A stretch of DNA of 64,000 nucleotides from Liolophura sinensis (Eukaryota > Mollusca > Polyplacophora > Chitonida > Chitonidae), in the NCBI RefSeq assembly GCF_032854445.1, contig NC_088295.1, forward strand, positions 8,618,501 through 8,682,500, given 5' to 3'. Below are positions 41,101 through 54,037 of this stretch, one piece after another. Each line of letters begins with the position of its first letter. The first letter of the stretch is position 1. Under the pieces are notes generated by a model that did not search any database, was not told the origin of the DNA, and saw only the letters and a list, made by a program, of their open reading frames with translations. Position numbers and translations under genes: made by a program.

Positions 41101-44100
41101 ATACATGTACAAGTAGAATTGACTAGCAGTCACTTACATTCAAACAACATTCCTCTGGCATTAAATGACAAGACAAACAAACAGATTATCGTCATGCTTT
41201 CCTTGTCTACAAACATAGCTTGTTTCTTCTCCACAGGTAAATGTTCAGCTTTCATTACACTGCGTTATGACTGTTACAAAGACTTACCTGATTAGGTACA
41301 ATATACTGCAGCAGCATGCCCACCATACGCCCCCAGGCAGCACCAACCAGTAGGCTGGGGATGAACAAGCCACTGGGTACAGAGAGCCCATACGTCCAAC
41401 AGGCTAGCATGAAATAACTTGCCCAGAATAAGGTCAGGGTTAGAGGTCTGTAAGAACCTGTAATACATACAATAACAGAACACATTTTACACTAGGCATA
41501 AATCTGGTTTTCATTTTCTTGTTTTTTGCACCCTTTCCACTTTGAGCAACCTTTCTTTATGGTATTTCCTTTTTTGAAGAATATTCCAAACTAATAATGT
41601 TACTTATCTTACAATCATGTCAGTATGAGCTAACATTGCCCTCTTACTCCAGGCATGACAAATGATACCATAATAAACCATACATACCCTAAATGACCTT
41701 GAATTCTGCCCACAAAAGTGCCTTTTCAGAGGCCAATTAATGTCACAAAATATTATTTTCAGTGCTGAAACTTAAAATTTTCCAATTGAGTATCATCCCA
41801 TGTTCCAACCAAATCCCAAAACACCTTTCTAAAATCAAGAGAACTTTTAGAATCTGAAAAAAAAATGGGCCAGTTAGTCATGGACCAATTCATGGCCATT
41901 TAGGGTATACATATAGATCATGGGAATACTTACACTGTGTAAATGAAGATGCTATTATATACACTACACATTACCACTCTGCAAATCTAACACATTCTTT
42001 GACATAGTCTTGCTGATTCAAAATTTTACATGTACAAAAAAAAACAAATATCATACACAAGGTCTAATATATTTATTATCCCCCATCAGTTAATTAAGGC
42101 CATCAGTTATCACAAATGTAAAATCATCGCCCTATGGGGGTTGTTTTACTTGTACATGTATGTCAGTGTAGAACTGAAAAGCTGAAAGCTGAATAAAAAT
42201 AAAATATAATACTTTTAATCCGTCAGCAAACGACGGTGAAATATCACAACTCTCCACGTAAAGGCCATCAATTCATACTGGCATTGTTTCATATTCTTTC
42301 TGAAGACAGAAATAGACAAATATTCTATTGAACTAAGAGTTGACTGGTCCCTATTGTTAAAATATAAACTGTGCTGTTCTTCACTGATTTCACAGGTTAC
42401 ACAACCTTTATAACACATGTGTGAATTAAAGGCATCAAGATAGTTCCACAGAGCAGAAAATTATGAGTAATATGCTGATGCAGATTCTTCATATACAGTA
42501 TTGGTCATCCTGTATAGTCTGACATGTGGTCATTCTGTATAGTCTGACATGTGGTCATTCTGTATAGTCTGACATGTGGTCATTCTGTATAGTCTGACAT
42601 GTGGTCATTCTGTATAGTCTGACATGTGGTGATTCTGTATAGTCTGACATGTGGTGATTCTGTATAGTCTGACATGTGGTCATTCTGTATAGTCTGACAT
42701 GTGGTCATTCTGTGTAGTCTGACATGTGGTCATTCTGTATAGTCTGACGTGGTCATTCTGTATAGTCTGACATGTAGTGATTCTGTATAGTCTGACATTG
42801 GGTCATTCTGTATAGTCTGACATGTGGTCATTCTGTATAGTCTGACATGTGGTCATTCTGTGTAGTCTGACATGTGGTCATTCTGTGTAGGCTGACATGT
42901 GGTTATTCTGTATAGTCTGATATGTGGTCATTCTGTGTAACCTGACATGTGGTCATTCTGTGTAGTCTGACATGTGGTCATTCTGTATAGTCTGACATGT
43001 GGTCATTCTGTATAGCCTGACATGTGGTCATTCTGTGTAGCCTGACATGTGGTCATTCTGTGTAGGCTGACATGTGGTCATTCTGTATAGCCTGACATGT
43101 GGTCATTCTGTATAGCCTGACATGTGGTCATTCTGTGTAGGCTGACATGTGGTCATTCTGTATAGTCTGACATGTGGTCATTCTGTATAGTCTGACATGT
43201 GGTCATTCTGTGTAGCCTGACATGTGGTCATTCTGTATAGTCTGACATGTGGTCATTCTGTATAGTCTGACATGTGGTCATTCTGTATAGTCTGACATGT
43301 GGCCAATCTGTGTAGGCTGACATGTGGTGATTCTGTGTAGGCTGACATGTGGTCATTCTGTATAGTCTGACATGTGGTCATTCTGTGTAGTCTGACATGT
43401 GGTCATTCTGTATAGTCTGACATGTGGTCATTCTGTATAGTCTGACATGTGGTCATTCTGTGTAGGCTGACATGTGGTCATTCTGTATAGGCTAACATGT
43501 GGTCATTCTGTGTAGGCTGACATGTGGTGATTCTTTGTAGTCTGACATGTGGTGATTCTGTGTGGGCTGACGTGGTCATTCTGTGCAGGCTGACATGTGG
43601 TCATTCTGTGTAGACTGACATGTGGTCATTCTGTGCAGACTGACATGTGGTCATTCTGTATAGTCTGACATGTGGTCATTCTGTGTAGGCTGACATGTGG
43701 TCATTCTGTATAGTCTGACATGTGGTCATACTGTATAGTCTGACATGTGGTCCTTCTGTGCAGGCTGACATGTGGTCATTCTGTGTAGACTGACATGTGG
43801 TCATTCTGTATAGTCTGACATGTGGTCATTCTGTATAGTCTGACATGTGGCCAATCTGTGTAGGCTGACATGTGGTGATTCTGTGTAGGCTGACATGTGG
43901 TCATTCTGTATAGTCTGACATGTGGTCATTCTGTGTAGTCTGACATGTGGTCATTCTGTATAGTCTGACATGTGGTCATTCTGTATAGTCTGACATGTGG
44001 TCATTCTGTGTAGGCTGACATGTGGTCATTCTGTATAGGCTAACATGTGGTCATTCTGTGTAGGCTGACATGTGGTGATTCTTTGTAGTCTGACATGTGG

Positions 44101-47100
44101 TGATTCTGTGTGGGCTGACGTGGTCATTCTGTGCAGGCTGACATGTGGTCATTCTGTGTAGACTGACATGTGGTCATTCTGTGCAGGCTGACATGTGGTC
44201 ATTCTGTATAGTCTGACATGTGGTCATTCTGTGCAGGCTGACATGTGGTCATTCTGTATAGTCTGACGTGGTCATTCTGTGTAGACTGACATGTGGTCAT
44301 TCTGTGCAGGCTGACATGTGGTCATTCTGTATAGTCTGACATGTGGTGATTCTGTGTGGGCTGACATGTGGTGATTCTGTACAGTCTGACATGTGGTCAT
44401 TCTGTATAGTCTGACATGTGGTCACTCTGTGTAGTCTGACATGTGGTCATTCTGTGCAGGCTGACATGTGGTGATTCTGTGTAGACTGACATGTGGTCAT
44501 TCTGTGCAGGCTGACATGTGGTCATTCTGTATAGTCTGACATGTGGTCATTCTGTGCAGGCTGACATGTGGTCATTCTGTATAGTCTGACATGTGGTCAT
44601 TCTGTGTAGACTGACATGTGGTCATTCTGTGTAGGCTGACATGTGGTCATTCTGTGTAGACTGACATGTGGTCATTCTGTGCAGGCTGGCATGTGGTCAT
44701 TCTGTATAGTCTGACATGTGGTCATTCTGTGCAGGCTGACATGTGGTCATTCTGTATAGTCTGACATGTGGTCATTCTGTATAGTCTGACATGTGGTGAT
44801 TCTGTGTGGGCTGACATGTGGTCATTCTGTGTAGACTGACATGTGGTCATTCTGTGTAGACTGACATGTGGTCATTCTGTGCAGGCTGACGTGGTCATTC
44901 TGTATAGTCTGACAGGTGGTCATTCTGTGTAGGCTGACATGTGGTCATTCTGAGTGAGTGAGTGAGTGCTTGGGGTTTAACGTCGTACTCAACAATTTTT
45001 CAGTCATATGACGACGAAGGAATCATTAGGGTGCATGCACGTGTAATGTGCCTCCTTGTTGTAGGACGGATTTCCACCGCTCTTTTATTTAGTGCTGCAT
45101 CACTGAGACGACTTACCGAAGGCAAGTAAGCCGCCCCGCCCAAGCCATTATACTGATACGGGTCAACCAGTCGTTGCACTATCCCCTTCATGCTGAACCC
45201 CAAGCGAGGAAGTTACAACTTCCTCTTTTAAAGTCTTAGGTGTGACTCGACCAAGGATTGATCCTGGATCTACCGGTCCCGTGGTCATTCTGTGTAGGCT
45301 GACATGTGGTCATTCTGTGTAGACTGACATGTGGTCATTCTGTATAGTCTGACATGTGGTCATTCTGTGTAGTCTGACATGTGGTCATTCTGTATAGTCT
45401 GACATGTGGTCATTCTGTGTAGGCTGACATGTGGTCATTCTGTATAGTCTGACATGTGGTCATTCTGTGTAGGCTGACATGTGGCCAATCTGTGTAGGCT
45501 GACATGTGGTCATTCTGTATAGTCTGACATGTGGTCATTCTGTGCAGGCTGACATGTGGTCATTCTGTATAGTCTGACATGTGGTCATTCTGTGCAGGCT
45601 GACATGTGGTCATTCTGTATAGTCTGACATGTGGTCATTCTGTATAGTCTGACATATGGTCATTCTGTGTAGGCTGACATGTGGTCATTCTGTATAGTCT
45701 GACATGTGGTCATTCTGTGCAGGCTGACATGTGGTCATTCTGTATAGTCTGACATGTGGTCATTCTGTGTAGTCTGACATGTGGTCATTCTGTATAGTCT
45801 GACATGTGGTCATTCTGTATAGACTGACATGTGGTCATTCTGTGTAGACTGACATGTGGTCATTCTGTGTAGACTGACATGTGGTCATTCTGTGTAGGCT
45901 GACATGTGGTCATTCTGTGTAGGCTGACATGTGGTCATTCTGTGCAGGCTGACAGGTGGCCAATCTGTGTAGTCTGACATGTAAGTCTAGAGCACCTACC
46001 TGAATTCACAAGTAGATTGGATGTTTACCTGGTTGTTCATGAAATAATTCCTTTACACTGGCCTCTGGGGTTTGAAAAAATATGGTGGCTGTTGAGCTAT
46101 ACCATCCATCTTTACAAAAAAACTAAAAAAGAAAAGACTTGTATTTGTATTTATATATGTAGCCATTCAATGAAAAATTACATTTTGCTTTTTTTTTTTT
46201 TGTTCCTGGTCACAAATTACATATATTTCATAAATAGAATTATTTTGAATTAAAATACCATCTTACATTAAAACATTAAAATGCAGTTCTTTTTAAGCTA
46301 TCAAACGGCGGAATGACACAGCTTCAACACACCTGTATCAGCCTTATCAATGGTAGTGGGTTTTCTCACCTGGATTTTCTTTCACCATAATGCTGGGTGC
46401 TGACATGTAAGTGAATTATTCTGGACTACAGCATAAATGAAATACATAAATAAATCAACCTGATTATTGTTGCAAGACCCACCTGTACTCCCAAGTCTTC
46501 TTGCTCAGCTTTCATTGGCTGACAGTCATTGTAGAAGTAGATAGTAACGAAGCCCACCACTCCCGTAATACCCGCCACAATCATGGCCTCTATCACCTGT
46601 GTCCATTTCCTGTATATGTACCTGACAAACAAGCACAATATGGTAAGACAGTCAAATGTAAAATGTAAACCACGTTAAAGTAGTTGGAAAAAAATGTACT
46701 TGTATACAGTACACAAACTACATGTTCATGAGTTCCTCACACAGTAATGATTGTACATTAACTACTCAGTTACAGTGGATCAACATTTCCGTACAATATG
46801 TAATAGTTGTGTTGATTTACATGTAAATCTGTGTTCCACAAATTTTTTGATACTTACTTTTTTCTGTAAATTGATAACTTATAGTTGATGTGATTGAACA
46901 GTGCTCCTAACAGCCCTCCTACAATGAAAATTTTTCAAATTATAGCAGAAATATAACTTCTTCACACCAACAGCACCATTAAAGATGCTTTATTACTAAA
47001 AAAAAAACAACTTTCATGTATTAGATGTGAACGCTTCTAAAAATTTTACACATGTGGCTTTAGACCATAACATTTTATTTTGTTCCTCTTGTTAGCTAAG

Positions 47101-50100
47101 AAAGGCATTTTTAACATTATATATTGAGGGCCTCCTGCTAAAGAACAATGATGTACCAAGGAGTAGGGACCTCCGTGGCCCAGTTGGTTAGCATAATGAC
47201 CCAGGAGCTTCCCACCAATGTGAGACAGCCTAAAACACCAATGAAATAAATAAATATTAAGGAATAAAGGTAGTGTACATGGTAAAGAACGGTGAAGTAA
47301 AAAAAAAAAATAAAGGTAAATTATGTACTGAAGAATGATGGTGATGTAGTAAAGAATAGAGGTAGTGCCCACACTGACAAACTGGTGATGCACTTCGCTA
47401 AAGAGCAGCTATATGTCGTCACACCACTGAAGATTACAGATAGTGTACAAAGAAAAAACACCGCTAGTGCAGATGTCCTCAACAATAATTAAGCCTTACC
47501 TATGATCCCCATGCCTAGAAAAATGGGTATTTCAAATCCAGAATATGTTGTGGCCTGTTTGATAGAAAAAAGAGCAAGCAGCTCAGTCTATGCAGGATAT
47601 CAGCTTTACATAATCTCATTAATTTTCTTTAATAAAGCAACAGATTACCGCTGATTACTTTAAAAAATCGAAATTAAGTTAAAAGTCATAGAAGAAATGA
47701 TAAAAATTGAACAGGTGATTTAGGCGTACCTCAAATTTTCCAAAGTTAATTAAACCAGGGGAAGATAACTCCATAGGGTGGCTTTTGACGTAGCTCTGTA
47801 CAACATTGAGTGTAAAAGTGGAGATCATGGAAGCAAAAAACTGTAAAGAAAAGAGAAATAACATTCAAAATATGAATACACACTAGTGTTGATTCTTATT
47901 GACTAAATGATCTGATAAACTGATCTGATAATGTCAAATACACGTCTGATTTACCAGTATGACAGAAATACTGCCCACACATGGCTACCGTTATACATCA
48001 ATCACTATATGGAAATGTAGTATACAATTCAACTATATAAGAAAACACAATTTATTAGGGGTCGAAAACTGGTAAAGGCAGAAAAACCAAACTTTGGAGT
48101 CTTTGGATTTTACCAGTCACATGATTTAGTGGCCATTTTGAATTATATTGATAAGCTAAAAAAGTCTCCTGTAAAATGGCTAAACCTATCGAGATAAACT
48201 TTTCGTTTACGATTTTAAGTGGATTGCCCAACCTATATTGAAAAAAATTTTTTTTTGTCTGGTATGCAAAATAATGCCATGACTGAGCGATAACTTGGCT
48301 CAAAAGTAGGTCAGTGTTTAACACTGCTTAAAATCACTAAACAAACGCAATATCTGGTGCCCCTTGACATCAAGATTACAAATCTGCACAAAAAATTTTT
48401 GTACTCTGTTTTCATGTTATGATCAAAAAACCAACAAGTATTTGATAAAACCGTCTTATATAAATAACACGAGAGCTTCGTGCCAGACTGCATGAAACCA
48501 TTCATTGCAGTTTACCATAGGAATCGGCACCAACTTTGCAACAATGTATTCTTTCTGTCTTCTGTCCTGGCTATCAGCAGAAGATCAAAGCTGCCTATTC
48601 TCTATGCCATTCTTCGCTACTTGACCAATGGTTGATGAAGCCTGGCAGACTAGGATTCAAACCCAGTACATTCCTTTCCATTTTTTGTTCGTTTTTCTTT
48701 CCATTATCATAAACTTTATTCAATAAGGCTACCATAAGTGGAAAAAGTCTAGCAGTGTGGACTCCGGCAATGCTAGTGGATAACAGCTTAAATTCAACGT
48801 TTTTCTACACATATATAAAATTAGCTTTCATAAGAAGCTATTATCATTGATACAATTTGCATGGTGACAGAGGCTTACATGTTGACTTACAATTCTCCAG
48901 ACTAAAGCCTGGTTCCAGAAGCTAGCCCCTTCCTCCAGGCTGAACAGCACCCCACCAACAGGTGCCCCAAATGCGGCTGCCACACCAGCTGCTGCCCCAC
49001 CAGCCACAAAGTCACGCTTTTCTGTGTCAGTTCGAAGGAACTCAAATACCTGAAATTAACAAGCAATGTGCAACTTAGCATTTAACAGCCTTCAAAAGCA
49101 ACTGAGGATAAATCTGCCTAAGATTTTTTGTTTTATCAAAATTATAAACTTTCAGCCGTTAGACATTGAATACTGTCAAACAATAAATTATAATTTCCAA
49201 AAAGTTTGTTCTTCAGTCCCTGAAGACATGACTATTATGCGCATAATTTTAACTGTGAACAGCGGGATATACTGTATATCTTCAACTTTTTCAACTGCGT
49301 AAAGCACTTTTTTTAAAGCACATTAAAATGACGCTAAAAATGATTTGTTTGCATCATTAAAGATGCGAGCTTCATAAAACTGTACAAACTTTTTCTCCAC
49401 ACCCCATAGTTCTCTCAGAATTTTTCGAAATATTGGCTGCAGAGGAAGTCAAAAAGGTTTGAAAGATTAGGGTAAATACAATTTATATTACAAGCAGCAA
49501 CCTCAGTAAAGTATTTACTTTGCAAAAGCATTATCTTCCTCCTCTATGTGCACAACAAATATGACAATATTGAAATAAGATAAAGCCAGCCAGGTTTAAG
49601 TTGCTACTTAAATTTGACTCTCGTAGTCTGTAAAGAATTCAGATATTTCAACATAACTATCTGTTACATCAACTAAGACAGCTCGTCAGACTTTTACCTA
49701 TTGCAGGATTAATCAACTAAAGTTTGGCTAAAAAGCCTTTCAAAATGGCCAAATTTCCTGGAATATAACAGACAATGAGCATTATCCAACCACTATCCCC
49801 GTGGATGGTGACCGGAGCAGCTCACCTTAAAATCTAAGTTAAATGTTGTTGATCTTCCTTGAGAGACCCCTGCGGCGATGACAGCTCCTGAGTGGATCAT
49901 CGGGCCTTCCTGGTAACAGACATTATTAAACTGACATCAACGGTGCCTTTGTAGAATATCAGGTGTAAGAGTTCATGCAACCTCAAGGTACATAGAGGAG
50001 CAATATGGGGACTGACAAAATTTAAATGTATGTATCACTGTAATGCTAGCAGGAGGAATTTTAATACACATCCAATCTATAATGCACCACTTTCTGAAAG

Positions 50101-53100
50101 AAAAAACATCAAAAGATGGAGACAGATGCAATGCCATTTATGTTGGCAGGAGGAATTTTCAATACATTCAGCGTGAAATACTCTTTTTGTAGCTAGAATA
50201 CCAAAAGGAGGCAAAGACTACGTAGGAATTTTCAGTGTATGCCAGAAAAAGCTCATTACAAGAAAAAATTAAACTATGGACTTTTGTGGGAACCAAATGA
50301 ACAAGCTTTATCAGTAGGTAGGAGCACTATTATGAAGAAGAATATACACCATCATGCACCTCATGTAATTAGAAGCCCTGTGTTTGTGACTGAGTTCTCA
50401 CCTTGCCGACACAGAGCCCTCCAGACACTGCACACACCACCCCCAGCACTTTACAGATTAACGTCTTTATTCTGACCACTGACGGCACTTTGACCCCATT
50501 CAGAAAGCATTTTATTTGTGATATACCACTGCCTGCTGCCACTGGCTGAAAATGGACAACAACATTTTATTTATTTATTTGATTGGTGTTTTACGCCATA
50601 CTCAAGACCATTTCACTTATCATTGGCTGCCAGCATTATGGTGGGAGGAAATCTGGGAGTCCAGGGAAACTCATGCCCATCCACAAGTTGCTGCAACGCC
50701 ATCCCACATTCAGCCGGAGAAGAAAGCCAGCACGAACTAGACTTGAACTCTCAGCAACCACATTGGTGGGAGGCTCCTCGGTCATTGTGCAGTTCTGGCG
50801 TGCTAATCCCTTCAACATTTTAAGCATTAATCATCTTAAGTTCTGAAATTGTAATTTTCAAACTTAAAATATATTTTTAATACATTTAAATAATTTAAAT
50901 ACAATACCATATCACACAGAGCATTGTTTCATGAATTTAGAAAGCATTATTGAGTGTAAACCATCTGTACTTGTGGTTTAAGATAAGAATGAAGTTATTA
51001 GACAAAGTTGTATGTACATGTACTCACTGCAGCATATGCTGTCATTGTGGCTCCCACCATGACAATTCCAGCATTAAATACAAACCAGAGAATAAACGGA
51101 ACTGCCAGACAGTTACTGACAGTACAGGTATCAACATCTGGGGTAGGGTTAAGTTAAATACCATATCTTGAATACAAAATATTACATTACAATGTAAAAA
51201 TATTATATTACAATGTCGAAATATTTTATTACAATGTCAAAATATTGCACCATAATGTCAGATCAATACACCATGATGTCTGAATATTACACCATAATTC
51301 ACAATATTATACCAAGATGTCAGAATATTTCACCATGATGTCAGAATATTACACCATGATGTCAGAACATGACACCATAATGTCTGAACATGACACCATA
51401 ATGTCTGAACATTACACCAAAAGGTCAGATTATTACACCATGTCAGAATATTACACCATGTCAGCATATTACATAAAAATATCATATCAATATGTCCTAA
51501 TTTTACATCATATAATAATGTTACATTGTATCACCCAAATGTCTAAATATTGGCATGATATCTTATTGTCAAATGGAATGCAAATGTTATTTGTTCTTAA
51601 ACCTGCATAAATCATATCAAATTGAGACTGCAATTAAAGTTTTCATGGAAGGAGTTTGCACAAAGAGAAACTGGGACATTTTAATCAATGTCCTCTTAAA
51701 GACATGTGATAGTGCAGTAATCTTAACACGCAAATCACAGCTCTCGATCCTTTATCTGAAGCACACAATGTCAGCCACCTACTTGATGTTTCACCTGTGA
51801 TTGAATACCTGTACCTTTAATATGGGGGTGACAGATTACACCATAAAGCACAGGCCAATAACTCAGACGATAACCCGAGTTATCACAGTAATACTGACCT
51901 GTATATCTGTTTTTGGGGGTGGCCTAGTTAGATACAAATGTGAACATTCTTAAGGAAATTTGTTCTGAAAGGATACAGTCTTTCACAAAGGCATATTTGA
52001 GAGTTGATCCCAGCTCGACCATGTAATCAATGAAACAAGCAACCAGTCCTGTGCAGACGCCAATCAAAAACATCACAACCCAACGGCCGATTTCCTTGTA
52101 AAGTATTTCCTGTAAAGTATTCATACAAATGTGCTATATATTAAATTACAATTGTCACCACCACTATTATAACTGTTATACTAGCCCCAGCATAAAACTG
52201 GGACTATTATAACTGTTATACTAGCCCCAGCATAAACCTGGGACTATTATAACTGTTATACTAGCCCCAGCATAAAACTGGGACTATTATAACTGTTATA
52301 CTAGCTCCAGCATAAACCTGGGACTATTATAACTGTTATACTAGCCCCAGCATAAAACTGGGACTAATTATAACTGTTATACTAGCTCCAGCATAAACCT
52401 GAGACTATTATAACTGTTATACTAGCTCCAGCATAAACCTGGGACTATTATAACTGTTATACTAACCCCAGCATAAACCTGGGACTATTATAACTGTTAT
52501 ACTAGCCCCAGCATAAACCTGGGACTAATTATAACTGTTATACTAGCCCCAGCATAAACCTGGGACTATTATAACTGTTATACTAGCCCCAGCATAAACC
52601 TGAGACTATTATAACTGTTATACTAGCTCCAGCATAAACCTGAGACTATTATAACTGTTATACTAGCCCCAGCATAAACCTGGGACTATTATAACTGTTA
52701 TACTAGCCCCAGCATAAACCTGGGACTATTATGACTGTTATACTAGCCTCGGCATAAACCTGAGACTATTATAACTGTTATACTAGTCCCAGCATAAACC
52801 TGGGATAACTGTTACATTAGTCCCAGCATAAACCTGGGACTAGTATAACTTTTATACTAGCATAAACCTGGGACTAATATAACTGTTATACTAATCCCAG
52901 CAAAAACCAAGCAAAATCTATATAAAATAAGGAAAACCTCTATGAACCTTGCTGCAGCCATCATCATATAATGTTATATGTTAGTAACACATTACACGGT
53001 TTACAAAGTATAACATCATAGGATAAAATGCATGTATCAGAGTGGGTGGGAAAAGTCTGAACGTCAACACCTACATATTACATCTGACTGCCTTAATCCA

Positions 53101-53952
53101 CAATACTAACATTACAAAGCAGCTCTTGCTGTAGATCGATCTTAAAGGAGAAGAAAACTTAAAACCATGACACCCTGTAATTTATGCTGGGGGTGTTTTG
53201 CCTCTCAGCCAATGATAGTCGTTAAAACTGGCGGCTTGTTCGTGTAAACTCGGAACCTACATCCAACATCCCAGGTTCCCGATCGTCAATCGGAAAGCGA
53301 ACTGTACTGTTTGCAACCTTCTGGGAAGAAGAGTTCTACTGGAAATGTATGAAGTGCACTTCGGCGGTTTCCGACAGCAATTCTCCTCCTAACACAAAAG
53401 ACTTCAGGACTAGTTCTTAGGCAAAATGGAGTCGCCCACAGCGGATTTTTGCGATGACTTTATGTATAATTTATCAACTTGAGGCATATATTAGAATTTT
53501 TTATGGCATACACCTGTGAGGAAATACAAACTCTTTTCAATGGTATTTGATTGATGTTTAAATAATCTTCTCCTTTAATTTGTCCAGTTTACCTTAGTTG
53601 ACTTGGATCTTTCTTCTTTCTGGTAAAGTTCATTTTCACAGACATCATAGTCCAAGCTCTGTGGGCATTATTAACAAAGGAACTTTCAGACACTATACAT
53701 GCAACCCTATGTAACTCTCATTATTTATGAAAATAAACTGTAAAGTGCAGTATCGTAACTTTCCAACATTCCCTGTTCAATACCCACAGCATTCCAATCC
53801 TGTTTCCTCCATCCAGAAAATTAACAATCATCATGTAAATGAAAAATTCTTCAGAATGATAATAACCAACAACAAACATATTACTTTTGCTTATGAAAGC
53901 AAAGCAAACCATGCTAACCCAGCACATTTGGAAAGAAACTGTGAAATATCAT

Positions 53953-54037
<85 letters not shown>

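Noticed and set aside
46370-46415. Small putative CLCN7 exon with good acceptor (cttacatgtcag) and donor (CCAG|GTGAGA)
   Set aside because: In the incoming phase it reads a stop after five codons, it matches a SINE-B fragment, and exon 12 already joins exon 13 in frame without it.
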